A stretch of 64,000 nt of DNA from Hephaestia caeni (GTDB lineage Bacteria > Pseudomonadota > Alphaproteobacteria > Sphingomonadales > Sphingomonadaceae): contig NZ_QXDC01000002.1 of assembly GCF_003550065.1 (NCBI RefSeq), forward strand, positions 496,001 to 560,000, read 5' to 3'. Of this stretch, positions 26,045 through 35,056 are shown in pieces. The translations under genes and the position numbers were made by a program. Below the pieces are notes generated by a model. That model made no database searches. It saw only the letters and a program-made list of their open reading frames with translations, and was not told the DNA's origin. Each line of letters opens with the position of its first letter. Position 1 is the first letter of the stretch.

Positions 26045-27084
26045 AAGCCGGGAGTCAGCCGGCACGACCTGTCCAGATCGATAGGCAAGACGGACATAGT
26101 CCATTGTGGCTTGGATTTCCTGATGTGGATCCGCTGGGACGTCCGGCGCTGGCCGTTTTTTCGAGCCTGGAACAATCGCTGGGCAACCGCCTTTTGATCG
26201 CTGACGAATGGCTCTCATCCGAACTGCCAATTGCGCGCGCCCGGCTCATCGAACGGGTACGCAACGGGCATCGCATCTTTTGCTTCGGGATTGGTGCAGG
26301 TGCGAGAGCCGCGTTGTTTTTCGGCAGCGTTTTGCGCGCTGAACGCGTGATAACATGGGCGCCGTCGGCGGCACCAGGTGCCGGACCATTGGATGCCGCA
26401 GCCGTCGCAATGGCTTACGACATTGCCTCCTCCCCACCGCCCCCTCACCTCACCTCCTCCGCGCTTACTGTCCATATAACGAGTTCTTCGGACACGGTTG
26501 ACACCGACATCGCACTCGCTCGAAGTTTGCGGCCCGCAGTCGGGATCAGGCTCGATAGGATTGAGGGGATTCCATATTCCGCTCTTGAGCAAGCATTGGC
26601 GCAGACCAATTATCTCTCGAGGATGATCGAGGCGATTGACCATGGCCGGCCGCTTCCCAAACCTCATCATCTACAGCGGTCATGGCTTTCAGCGTTCGCG
26701 CATCAGATAGCACTCGATCCAGCGCTGTCGCCATCCGAAGAGGGAGGTTTTGCTTTGCGCGGTACGCTCCGCAATAGCTCGCCAAAGGCATTCTCGATCG
26801 AACGGTTCGAGCGAGACCTAATTCGAGTCGGTGCAAGAATCATCTCGCCCGGTGACGATCTTACACAACCCCGCAGTGCCCGCTTCTCTTTCGGCAGCGG
26901 CGCTCTCCAGGCCGACGCGACCCTGCCCTTTTGGTTAGAAGTACCTCGAGAAGCTGTTGCCCGCGGCTTTGAGGCCCGCGTGGCGCTCGTATGTGAAGGT
27001 CGCTTCTGGTTCGATGACCACCAGTTTCCAAACGCAACCTTGAGCGTTTCAGCCGATGTGCTCCAAAAATGGAGTGCGAAATGA
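26041..27084 (+). CDS. Unrecognised protein in methyltransferase operon
   Basis: A 347-residue protein with no family recognised. The first half looks like an alpha/beta domain: LIERVRNGHRIFCFGIGAGARAALFFGS is placed like the nucleophile elbow of an alpha/beta hydrolase, but with GIGAGAR in place of GxSxG, so a classical serine nucleophile is missing there. The last 120 residues look beta-rich (FALRGTLRNSSPKAFSIE, ADATLPFWLEVP, FWFDDHQFPNATLSVSADV), reminiscent of a carbohydrate-binding sandwich. Four-base overlaps on both sides couple it tightly to two methyltransferases, so a capsule-linked job is likely. Confidence 0.75.
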   Translation: MKAGSQPARPVQIDRQDGHSPLWLGFPDVDPLGRPALAVFSSLEQSLGNRLLIADEWLSSELPIARARLIERVRNGHRIFCFGIGAGARAALFFGSVLRAERVITWAPSAAPGAGPLDAAAVAMAYDIASSPPPPHLTSSALTVHITSSSDTVDTDIALARSLRPAVGIRLDRIEGIPYSALEQALAQTNYLSRMIEAIDHGRPLPKPHHLQRSWLSAFAHQIALDPALSPSEEGGFALRGTLRNSSPKAFSIERFERDLIRVGARIISPGDDLTQPRSARFSFGSGALQADATLPFWLEVPREAVARGFEARVALVCEGRFWFDDHQFPNATLSVSADVLQKWSAK

Positions 27085-27968
27085 GTGCAGCGCCCCGCCA
27101 TTTCGAAATCGAGCAGGCTGGTGAAGCTTGGCGCCAGCTCAATAATCCCGGGTCGAGCCAGCAGATCAAGGAAGCTCGCTTCCAACTGCCGGCATGGTAT
27201 CGGCACGATCTCGATCCTCTCGGGACCCCTTATCGCGATCAGCAGCTCGCCCTCTGGCGAGCCATTACTGGGCGATCAGATTATCAACCTGATCGTGATG
27301 AGGAAACGCCTGAGGTTGCCAGGCTCGATCCGATACGACGTCCAGGACTCTATTCGGCAAATGATGCTATGGTCGCCGGCGACCATCTCATGGCGATGGG
27401 ACATATTCTCAAGATTAGCGGCCTCACGGCCCGTCAGCGTCCACGCATTCTGGAATATGGTGCTGGATTTGGGCAGATCGCACTCACCTTCGCTCGAATA
27501 GGCTTTAGCGTCGAGACCGTGGATATCAGTGCGCACTATTGCAATGCCGTGGCGGCCTCGTCGGAACACTACAAGGTCGATCTCACTCCCTATATAGGGA
27601 CATTCGGCTATAATCCCGCAGGTCAATCGCACGCCTATGACCTCGTATTCTTTTACGAGAGCTTCCACCATTGTCTTGATTTTCAGTCATTGGTCCATCG
27701 TCTCGCGGAGCTTCTGAAACCAGGCGGAAAGGTTCTGCTCGCGGGCGAGCCCATTGTCACGAACGCGCCTGATATCATGCCGTACCCTTGGGGCATCCGC
27801 TTAGATGGCGAAAATATTGCGGTGACCCACGCCCGCGGTTGGATGGAACTAGGCTTTCAGGAGGAGTTTCTGGTACGTTTGTTTGAGACTGCAGGCTTTC
27901 GGTTCGCGAAGCACCCATGCGTCAATTCACACTATGCAACAGTGTACGAATTTGTGCGACCTGAATGA
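27081..27968 (+). CDS. Class I SAM-dependent methyltransferase
   Basis: A 295-residue enzyme: motif I ILEYGAGFGQIALTFARIG, the acidic end of the next strand (VETVDIS), then DLVFFYESFHHCLDFQSL and LLKPGGKVLLAGEP. The N-terminal 95 residues are specific (AWYRHDLDPLGTPYRDQQLALW). It is the last gene of the rightward capsule operon; its start overlaps the preceding stop. A hairpin follows, between it and the convergent gene. Substrate unknown, presumably a capsule sugar. Confidence 0.8.
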   Translation: MSAAPRHFEIEQAGEAWRQLNNPGSSQQIKEARFQLPAWYRHDLDPLGTPYRDQQLALWRAITGRSDYQPDRDEETPEVARLDPIRRPGLYSANDAMVAGDHLMAMGHILKISGLTARQRPRILEYGAGFGQIALTFARIGFSVETVDISAHYCNAVAASSEHYKVDLTPYIGTFGYNPAGQSHAYDLVFFYESFHHCLDFQSLVHRLAELLKPGGKVLLAGEPIVTNAPDIMPYPWGIRLDGENIAVTHARGWMELGFQEEFLVRLFETAGFRFAKHPCVNSHYATVYEFVRPE

Positions 27969-27993
27969 AAAGGGGGACGCTATAGGCGCCCCT
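27969..27993 (-). terminator. Hairpin terminator between convergent operons
   Basis: GGGGACGC (27973-27980) pairs with GGCGCCCC (27985-27992) around TATA, with one bulge. On the minus strand the stem is followed by CCCTTTTC, a usable T-run for the leftward operon ending at 28026. It may also slow the rightward operon ending at 27968. Confidence 0.6.
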
Positions 27994-28025
27994 CCTTATA
28001 CCTCGATCAAAGCGGGAATTGGCGC

Positions 28026-29771
28026 TCATACGCGTGCATGGAAAACCATGCGGTTGGGATAATAGTGACGGTTTACAACCTCGACTTCTGAGAAGCCGAC
28101 TTCCTTGCACATAGCAATCACCGCAGATTCGTTCGGCCCGAAATAGTTCGATGCATCGTTGTTAAGCGCGCCTCCGGGGTAGAAGATCATCGCCGGTCGA
28201 TCGATATCAAGTCCATCGACCCAAGTTTCGATAACCGTGACCTCGCGGCATAACGACCGCATCTTTGCGAGATAGCCGAGGGGATCGCGCGCATGATAGA
28301 GCACACCTAGAAATAGCACATAGTCGAACGTACCGTGGATGGCCGAGTCCAGCTGCTCTACGCTGACATTCAGACGCTCAACCCGGGAGTTGAGTGCGGC
28401 ATGAGCCAGGCGGAAACCGCCGCCATCCTGGATATCCTCGCCATCCCAACAATAGGAGTCACTAGCGACCACGCGAGCCGCGCCACGCCTCTCGCACTCG
28501 AAGGAAAAGAATCCGTCCCATGCGCCAACATCGAGGACTGTTTTGCCGGACAGATCATCCGGCAGCACGAGCGCAGGCAGCTTGAAAGGTGTGTCGTCCA
28601 TGCCCGGCGTGATGACGCCGTTGCCAAGATCGATGCGATGAAACCACTGTCGATTTTGAATAGAGTGCTCAAGATCGTCATTTGTCAAAGTCTGTTCCAC
28701 GTGATCATCCTTCTCATTTGTCAGTCGCCTCGTCTCCGAGGCTGATGCTCGCCCTGCGTCGAAATCGGAGTTTTTGCGCGCAAAATAGAGGTAGGAAAGG
28801 CCGTGTATGCCGATGCTTGCATCCGGCACCACCTCCAGGACCTGCATGCCTTCGGTTGCAAGCAGGTTCAGAACTGCATGCTGAGGCACAGCGTGCAGTT
28901 CACCTGTGAGTGTTTGGCCCTTCCCCGCAAGATATTCGACAGCGTCAAAGCTGTAATCATGCAAAAATGTCGGAATCTGAAAGACCGCAATTCCGCCAGG
29001 CTTAAGACAACTGACAGCATGCCGCACGATATCGATTGCAACCGGCGGCGGCGCATATTGAAGCCCACCGATCGAGTAGAACAAGTCAGCGATATCGGCA
29101 TGCTCGCGGAAGTCGGCAATTGGATGGAAATTCGCTGAGGAATGGCCGCTCTCAAGCTGAGTCTGGTTGGCGCCTGCCAGGTCCGTGGTAAGCAGCTCGA
29201 AGCCGATCAATCTGGCGTCGATATCCTCCGTTCCCTGCAATAGGCGAAAGCTTTCCGGGCCTAGCGCCGTAATGGTGAGGCCCTGCACCGCTTCCCAACC
29301 AAAGCGGGAGAGAGCTTTGGTCAAGTGCTGCAGTTCAGACCGCCCCGCTTCGAGGGTGTGGGCGCGGTTCCACCGTCCGCTTCTGCCCGAAAACCTGGCG
29401 GTATTGCGACGCAATTCCTCCCTGTAAGACCCAAGTCCGCGTATACGCCATGCTTCCAGTGTGATTTGGTAAAGTTGATCAAGTTGTTCGTGAGAGGTTT
29501 CAAGGGTGAGGATATCAGACTCTTGATATCGTTGGGCCGTTTCCATCGAAGCCACCAAGCGGCGGTTCTGGGCTTCCTGACATGACCAAATCGTTTCGAT
29601 CAGGTTCCACAGGTCAGGCGATTTCGAGATATGGAAACCAGCGATGGCCGCGCCTTCAAGCTCCCGTCCAAGAAACATTCTATAGCCCCGTGCCACATCC
29701 AGAAGTGTCGGCCGCCGCAGGTTCTGGGAAGGCGTTCCCGAGGGTTCGATCGCACCTTGATCCATGTTCAT
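28026..29771 (-). CDS. Two-domain methyltransferase, first domain degenerate
   Basis: A 581-residue protein. The N-terminus (DVARGYRMFLGRELEGAAI) resembles the DUF4214-like module. The first methyltransferase fold (about 150-330) keeps DLFYSIGGLQYAPPPVA and CLKPGGIAVFQIPTF but shows no glycine-rich motif I, so it may bind acceptor or act structurally. The second (about 380-581) is complete and CmoB-like: TVLDVGAWDGFFSFECERRG, FLGVLYHARDPLGYLAKM, VTVIETWV. The gene overlaps kpsD by 4 bases and is last in the leftward capsule unit. A role in methyl-capping or decoration of the polysaccharide is likely but unproven. Confidence 0.8.
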   Translation of the reverse strand: MNMDQGAIEPSGTPSQNLRRPTLLDVARGYRMFLGRELEGAAIAGFHISKSPDLWNLIETIWSCQEAQNRRLVASMETAQRYQESDILTLETSHEQLDQLYQITLEAWRIRGLGSYREELRRNTARFSGRSGRWNRAHTLEAGRSELQHLTKALSRFGWEAVQGLTITALGPESFRLLQGTEDIDARLIGFELLTTDLAGANQTQLESGHSSANFHPIADFREHADIADLFYSIGGLQYAPPPVAIDIVRHAVSCLKPGGIAVFQIPTFLHDYSFDAVEYLAGKGQTLTGELHAVPQHAVLNLLATEGMQVLEVVPDASIGIHGLSYLYFARKNSDFDAGRASASETRRLTNEKDDHVEQTLTNDDLEHSIQNRQWFHRIDLGNGVITPGMDDTPFKLPALVLPDDLSGKTVLDVGAWDGFFSFECERRGAARVVASDSYCWDGEDIQDGGGFRLAHAALNSRVERLNVSVEQLDSAIHGTFDYVLFLGVLYHARDPLGYLAKMRSLCREVTVIETWVDGLDIDRPAMIFYPGGALNNDASNYFGPNESAVIAMCKEVGFSEVEVVNRHYYPNRMVFHARV

Positions 29772-30907
29772 TGGGTCACGACCTTTGCAGTATAGAAGGG
29801 CGAGAAGAAGAGATTGAGGATTTGCATTGCCTTTGTGGGGATGTTGGCTCCCGCGTTGCCGACATAGACCACGTCGCGCGGATGCATCTCGAAGCGCTGA
29901 GTCAGAAAATAGGCCATTGGATCGCGCATATTCACGCGATAGGCGACCGGGACGGCGCCCTCCGCCGGGGAGCCATCGAGATTAGCTGGCTCATAGCGAA
30001 AAACGAACACCGCGCGCGGGTCCGCCTGGTTCTCATTGGGGCCTGCCCCTCGGCCCAAGGCCTCGGCAAGCGATACGCGCATGTTCTGGAAAGGCACCTC
30101 CGCAGGCTTTCCCGCAGCGCCTAGCAGGGTGTACGTGCGAGGACGAAATGTGATTGACAATCGATCTTGTGGCAGGAGTTGCAGATCGTCGATCGATCCT
30201 GGTTCGATCGCGCTCAGCGGCCCTTCTGCGCTGCGGTCGCCACGGCTGATGTTTACCAGGGAATCCGCAGTGGGGTTAGCAAGGCCACCGGCGATAGCGA
30301 TCGCGTCCAGAACGCGTTCACGCGCAAGTGTGAGAGGCAACCGTCCGGGCTTCTTCACGTCGCCTTGCACCACAACCGTATTGTTCACATTCTCTCGAAT
30401 TGCGACCATCACCTGAGGGTTTTCCGAGTTTGCACGGTAGCGCCCGGTAAGGGTCATACCAAGTTCGTCCGGGGTCGATCCTGCTGCCTGAATGCGGCCG
30501 ACCCATGGGAGCGTGATTGAGCCGTCGCGCCCGACGACTACGGGAGGCAGAGTTTCCCCCGAGCCAGTTGCCGGAGCGGCAGGATCAAGCGTGGCACCCC
30601 TGCCACCGAAAAGCGCGGCGCCGACTTCGAAAATCGATATCTGAAGAATGTCGCCGGGACCAATCCTATCGACATCCCCAGGTTGAGCCAGAACGGAGAG
30701 GCGCCCTCGACCGCTCGACGGCGCTGCTTCCAACTCCGCGACGACGGCCTCATCGAGTTCAACGAGTTCGAATTTTCCGAGATCACGCTGTGCACGTACG
30801 ATCTCAACACCGGTCGGCCCGCTGGTTGGGAGCGACGCGCAGCCAGCCAGCAAAGCGGGCAGCAAGCATATTCCCGTCCGGAAGGCGAAGGAATTTCGGG
30901 GAGACAT
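29768..30907 (-). CDS. kpsD: Outer-membrane polysaccharide exporter (Wza/KpsD type)
   Basis: A 379-residue lipoprotein. The signal peptide ends in LLAGC, so the mature protein is lipid-anchored at about residue 23. A poly-export domain follows (DRIGPGDILQISIFE, VVGRDGSITLPWVGRI), then SLBB-type repeats (VVQGDVKKPGRLPLT, DRLSITFRPRTYTLLGA). This is the outer-membrane channel partner of KpsE. It starts one base inside the upstream GT4 stop and overlaps the methyltransferase by 4 bases. It is shorter than E. coli KpsD (about 560) and closer in size to Wza/BexD proteins. Confidence 0.88.
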   Translation of the reverse strand: MSPRNSFAFRTGICLLPALLAGCASLPTSGPTGVEIVRAQRDLGKFELVELDEAVVAELEAAPSSGRGRLSVLAQPGDVDRIGPGDILQISIFEVGAALFGGRGATLDPAAPATGSGETLPPVVVGRDGSITLPWVGRIQAAGSTPDELGMTLTGRYRANSENPQVMVAIRENVNNTVVVQGDVKKPGRLPLTLARERVLDAIAIAGGLANPTADSLVNISRGDRSAEGPLSAIEPGSIDDLQLLPQDRLSITFRPRTYTLLGAAGKPAEVPFQNMRVSLAEALGRGAGPNENQADPRAVFVFRYEPANLDGSPAEGAVPVAYRVNMRDPMAYFLTQRFEMHPRDVVYVGNAGANIPTKAMQILNLFFSPFYTAKVVTQ

Positions 30908-32268
30908 TACAGAGCTCCGGATAAGGCAAAGGGAGTGCGGTGCTCGCCTTCCAGCAACTGCAAATGAAGCTGGTTTAGAGCGTACTGATAGGGTCCGAGC
31001 GCGTAGTTTTCGGCGCGCTCATTTCCGGCAGCGATAAGTCGTGCTCGCAATTCGGCGTCGGTATCCAGCCGCGCCATGGCAGCACTGATTGCGCTTACGT
31101 CATAGGGATCAACCAGCAGAGCAGCGCCGCCGGTGATCTCAGGCAGGGCCCCGGCATCGCCCGCAATCACCGGGACCCCGGCGCGCATTGCCTCTATCGT
31201 TGGCAAGCCAAAGCCCTCGTAGAGCGAGGGGAACACCAACCCCCGTGCTCCGCGCAACAGCAAAGCGAGATGATCTGCCGGCAGATAGTCGATCCTGCGG
31301 ATCTGGCTGGCACGAGATAGTGTCTTGCCGTGGGCGCCTTGAAGCAGTCGCAGTTCGCCTTCGGACTGCCATGCGGTGGGGCCTGCAATGATGAGCGGCC
31401 TATCTATGCCGGAGCCCAAATAGGCTTCGATCAGCCGGCCAACATTTTTTTTGGGCTCAGTGGCTCCGTAGAACAGGAAATAGCCCTGCGGTTCGAGATC
31501 GAATAGAGCGTGCAGGCGCCTCGCCTCGACCTCAGGTTCGCCCGCTGGCGTTTGCATGTCCGGCACCGCCTGATGGATGGTGGTTACATGGTTGGATGCA
31601 AAGCCGAGTTGCTCCATGATATCGCCACGCGACACATCTGATACGGTCAGGATATGTTCTGCGGCGCTTGCGCAGGCCTGCAGCAGCCGCTCATGATAGG
31701 CCTTGTTCTCCAGGCTCAAGTAAGGAAGCCTCAGCGGAACAAGGTCATGAATGGTGTAGATGTTGCGCGCACCAACGAGCCGGACTGGTACAGGGTAGGT
31801 CCAGTGCATGATGGCGGGTGGTTCCGGCATCCGGACTGGCAACAATCGTCCGTAGCGTAACAGATAGCGGCGCCCGATCCAGAAAAGACGATTGAGTGTG
31901 AACAGACGGTCAAAAGCTGGAACGCGAGCGCCGACGCCTTCGCGCACGACCCGGCCCGATACGGGCACTTCGACGAGATCACGTGCCCCAGGTCCCATGG
32001 CGAGACGACGAACGCGCCCCCAAGGTGTAATTTTTGCAGGCGGTTCTTCGCCCGATCGGCCTTGGGCCAGCGCGGCGAAGAAGAGGGTTTCTCGCTGGTG
32101 CAACGCACTTTTGGGGCTGACATCCAGCCCGTAAACGAGATCGATACGTCGACCCATGCCCTGGAGGGCTTCGGCCAGCGTTCGAGCATAGGTTGCAACA
32201 CCAGTTCCTTGGGGCAATGCCAAGTTGAAGCCATCGATTCCGATGCGAAGGTCTGGCGGCAGGCTCAT
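30907..32268 (-). CDS. GT4-family glycosyltransferase
   Basis: A 453-residue GT-B enzyme. N-terminal GIDGFNLALPQGTGVATYARTL and YTIHDLVPLRLPYL, C-terminal FLFYGATEPKKNVGRLIEAY, LPADHLALLLRGARGLVFP and LYEGFGLPTIEAMRAGVPVI show the mannosyltransferase-like GT4 family. ATG at 32268 overlaps the upstream stop by 4 bases. It is similar in build to its upstream neighbour (both contain PPAIMHWTYPVPV or PPVVMHWTYPVPL followed by GARN-YTIHDL), so the pair probably arose by duplication and transfers related sugars. Confidence 0.86.
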   Translation of the reverse strand: MSLPPDLRIGIDGFNLALPQGTGVATYARTLAEALQGMGRRIDLVYGLDVSPKSALHQRETLFFAALAQGRSGEEPPAKITPWGRVRRLAMGPGARDLVEVPVSGRVVREGVGARVPAFDRLFTLNRLFWIGRRYLLRYGRLLPVRMPEPPAIMHWTYPVPVRLVGARNIYTIHDLVPLRLPYLSLENKAYHERLLQACASAAEHILTVSDVSRGDIMEQLGFASNHVTTIHQAVPDMQTPAGEPEVEARRLHALFDLEPQGYFLFYGATEPKKNVGRLIEAYLGSGIDRPLIIAGPTAWQSEGELRLLQGAHGKTLSRASQIRRIDYLPADHLALLLRGARGLVFPSLYEGFGLPTIEAMRAGVPVIAGDAGALPEITGGAALLVDPYDVSAISAAMARLDTDAELRARLIAAGNERAENYALGPYQYALNQLHLQLLEGEHRTPFALSGAL

Positions 32269-33512
32269 GACACTAATGTGCCTTCTTCGTTTTGCGCGAG
32301 GGCACGCGCATATAGAGCCCGCAGCCTTCGCGCGTAGCGCTCCGGTGTAAAGTTGCGCGCGCGTGCGAAGCCTTCCGTCCGAAGGCGCGCGCATAGGGCG
32401 TCGTCCTGATCGAGCCTGACTATCGCCGCTGAAATTGCGGGTATTCGGTCGGGTTCTACCAGCAGAGCTGCACCGCCCGCGACTTCGGCCGTTGCTCCCC
32501 GCGAGTTGGTCAAGACCGGGCAGCCCAATGTCATTGCTTCTGCGATCGGAAGGCCAAAACCCTCCGCGAGCGTAGGGAAAAGCAGCGCCCGGGCCCGACG
32601 GATCAAACCAAGCAAGTCAGGGCGTGGCAGGTAGTCAAGCCGGCGAACCGTCGGATGTGACCTCAGTGCCTCCTCAAGCGCTTCTTCGCCGGGAACACGA
32701 GGCCCGACAACCAACAGAGGCAGCGATGACTTGCTGAGGGCGTGAGCCTCGGCAAGGGCTATCAAATTCTTTCGGCTCTCGACCCTACCACAGAAAAGGA
32801 AATAGCGTCCGCTTTTGATGCCTTTTGGCAAGGGCGGATCAGCCTGGAGCGGCGCATCGACCGCTTGCCACGTGCTAACGACGCGATCGGATGAGACGCC
32901 TAGTTGTTCGACTATCTCGGAGCGCATCGCCTCCGTCACTGTGACGAGCAGATCGGCGCGTTCAAGGATCGCATCGAGAATACGCGCATGGCGCCCCTGC
33001 GGGATGGGCGTCAAATCCGGATGCGTGAGCGGTATAAGATCATGAATTGTATAGAGGTTGCGCGCGCCGATGACATGGAGAGGAACTGGATAGGTCCAAT
33101 GCATCACAACCGGTGGGTTTTTGAAGGCCACAGGCAAAGTTCGGCCATGTATATTGAAGAAAACCTGAGCCTCGCGGAAAAGGTCCGGAACGGCTGGAAC
33201 ATTGGGCGCGTTGTCGGGCGCTTGCGCCATTCTTGGCGCTCGCCGAGCTGCCGCGAGCCACCGGAGTGCGCGCGAACGTGGCCGATTGCTATCGCCATCA
33301 CCCAGGATCAAAGGTTCAGCGCCCGCCTCGTGCAAGCATTGGTTCAGCGTCCGGGCGTAATTGGTGACGCCTGTCCCCTCTCCGTCCTTGAGCATCCGAC
33401 CTTCGATGCAAACCTGGACAGGCACGCCTCCATTAAGATCTTCAACACGGTAAACATAAGTCGGATCATACAGGCGAGATATTCGCTCCATATTACTGAG
33501 AGATTGAGTCAA
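32265..33512 (-). CDS. GT4-family glycosyltransferase
   Basis: A 415-residue GT-B enzyme, first gene of the leftward capsule unit. Family motifs: EGRMLKDGEGTGVTNYARTL, NLYTIHDLIPLTHPDL, FLFCGRVESRKNLIALAEAH, LAEGFGLPIAEAMTLGCPVL. TTG at 33512 is chosen because GGAGAGG lies 4-5 bases upstream; the in-frame ATG at 33491 has no ribosome-binding site. Paralogous to the next gene downstream. Donor sugar unknown; GDP-mannose is one possibility. Confidence 0.86.
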   Translation of the reverse strand: MTQSLSNMERISRLYDPTYVYRVEDLNGGVPVQVCIEGRMLKDGEGTGVTNYARTLNQCLHEAGAEPLILGDGDSNRPRSRALRWLAAARRAPRMAQAPDNAPNVPAVPDLFREAQVFFNIHGRTLPVAFKNPPVVMHWTYPVPLHVIGARNLYTIHDLIPLTHPDLTPIPQGRHARILDAILERADLLVTVTEAMRSEIVEQLGVSSDRVVSTWQAVDAPLQADPPLPKGIKSGRYFLFCGRVESRKNLIALAEAHALSKSSLPLLVVGPRVPGEEALEEALRSHPTVRRLDYLPRPDLLGLIRRARALLFPTLAEGFGLPIAEAMTLGCPVLTNSRGATAEVAGGAALLVEPDRIPAISAAIVRLDQDDALCARLRTEGFARARNFTPERYARRLRALYARALAQNEEGTLVS

Positions 33513-33628
33513 TTCACCTCTCCGGTAACTCTATACTTTTCATATACTACATACAGAAATGACAATGCTTGCAAGATGATCAGAGATCGGGCATGGAAGC
33601 GTCGCTTATTCTGTATGGGGCCTGTGAC
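33513..33628. promoter_or_regulatory. Divergent promoter region for kpsT and the leftward capsule unit
   Basis: Only 116 bases separate the two divergent starts, so promoters for both lie here and may be jointly controlled. The core 33529-33556 is AT-rich (CTATACTTTTCATATACT) and offers -10-like hexamers on both strands, but no firm -35/-10 pair could be assigned. Confidence 0.45.
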
Positions 33629-34291
33629 ATGATCCGTTTCTCGAATGTCGGCATGACCTATCACGCGCGCAATTTGCGCAAGACGGTTCTTCACGACGCC
33701 AGCTTCGTGATTCAGCGGGGCGAATCGATTGGTGTGTGCGGCGCCAACGGAGCCGGAAAGTCGACGCTTCTGCGATTGTTCGCGGGCGTCGAGTATCCCA
33801 CATCGGGTAGAATCACTCGCAGGATGAGCGTATCGTGGCCCATCGGCTATTCCAGCGCTTTCCAGTCCAGCCTTACGGGGGCTGACAATGCGCGCTTTAT
33901 CGCGCGCATCTATCGCCGTCCGGCGGCACCGCTGCTTGCCTATGTCGAAGATTTTGCCCAGCTGGGGGCTTATCTGCATCAACCTGTGCGAACATATTCG
34001 TCCGGCATGCAGGCACGGCTCGCTTTTGCGATCAGCCTCGCGATCCGCTTCGACTGCTATCTCGTCGACGAGGTTACGGCCGTGGGCGACGAGCGCTTTC
34101 GCCAGAGATCGCAGGAAGCGTTGGCAAGCCGCGGCCGAGAAGGGACACTCATCATGGTCTCTCATGCGCCGGAAACGTTGCGCGCTTATTGCCAGCGCGG
34201 AGCGGTCCTCGCCAACAACAGGCTGTCCTTTTACGACACGATCGACGAAGCGCTGGCCGTTCACGCTTGGAATCAGCGACGATCGGCGTGA
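33629..34291 (+). CDS. kpsT: Capsule ABC transporter ATPase KpsT
   Basis: A 220-residue cytosolic ATPase powering KpsM. Walker A GANGAGKST (about residues 40-48), signature YSSGMQARLAFAIS, Walker B CYLVDEV and the switch His (MVSHAPETL) are all intact. ATG at 33629 gives the usual N-terminus (MIRFSNVGMTYH); ATGs further upstream would add unconserved residues. Unusually it is not next to kpsM but alone, divergent from the leftward capsule unit. A small hairpin (CTGGCG tcct CGCCAG, 34295-34310) follows the stop without a T-run. Confidence 0.92.
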   Translation: MIRFSNVGMTYHARNLRKTVLHDASFVIQRGESIGVCGANGAGKSTLLRLFAGVEYPTSGRITRRMSVSWPIGYSSAFQSSLTGADNARFIARIYRRPAAPLLAYVEDFAQLGAYLHQPVRTYSSGMQARLAFAISLAIRFDCYLVDEVTAVGDERFRQRSQEALASRGREGTLIMVSHAPETLRAYCQRGAVLANNRLSFYDTIDEALAVHAWNQRRSA

Positions 34292-35056
34292 CGTCTGGCG
34301 TCCTCGCCAGGAATAATCGATCTGCCGCGTGGCTTCTCGCACGCCGTCCCCCTGCTCGACCGTTCAAATCCGGCGGCGACAGGCGCGCGCCTAACTGCGA
34401 ACGGTTAAGCAGATTCCGGTCGCCATTTCAGTTGTGGGTTCCCGCATTCTTCCGGACTTGATCTGAATTTTGGCCAGCACTTCTGAAGAGGCATTAATTT
34501 CGAGATTTCGGGCGCTTATTGTTGCTTTCGGCCTAGCGGGAGCGGCAGCGCGTGCGACCTTCTGCGTGCCTGGTTGGCCGTCATCGCTCCAAGTCATCGG
34601 CGTGACACACCAGGAAACTAGACACCCTGCACTAGGGATTCTCCTAGGGGATTGCTGCATCGCAATCGGAGTGGAGGTGGGGGATGTAAGCAGCGCGCTT
34701 GAGCTCCGCATGCCACAGCGACACGGTCGGGGATGCCGATGTATCCCCTTGAGACAATTGTGAGACACCGTCTTCTTGCAATTACTCGAGGTTTTGCTTA
34801 CCGACCTTGCTGCTCGTGGAGACGCGAGCGGAGGCGTGGAAACCTCCTCAATGACTCAGAGCCGGCCAGCTTTGGCTACCGGGCAGCGGACGCGTATGTC
34901 CAAGGCCCCGGCCTAAAGGCGTTCGCGCCTGATCTGAGTCTCAGGTTTCCAATGCCCGGTTTCGCGGGGCTATAGCACTTCCATTTTCGGAACGTGCTTC
35001 CGGCTGCCCAATTGAGATGCACGAACTTGTTTTCGTAAGGTCACGCAGGATCGATC
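34292..35056. other. Long region without a supported gene
   Basis: About 765 bases after kpsT. Reading frames on both strands (34391-34768 minus, 34470-34763 plus) overlap each other, lack ribosome-binding sites and resemble no family. A bulged inverted repeat GCACTTCC/GGAACGTGC lies at 34976-34998, a little upstream of the next gene. The stretch is probably decayed or regulatory DNA. Confidence 0.4.

Noticed and set aside
26324..26352. Alpha/beta hydrolase active site in the unrecognised protein
   Set aside because: The expected nucleophile serine is missing (GIGAGAR), so a hydrolase function is not assigned.
34391..34768. Open frames on both strands after kpsT
   Set aside because: They overlap each other, have no ribosome-binding site and no family resemblance; chance open frames are common in GC-rich DNA.
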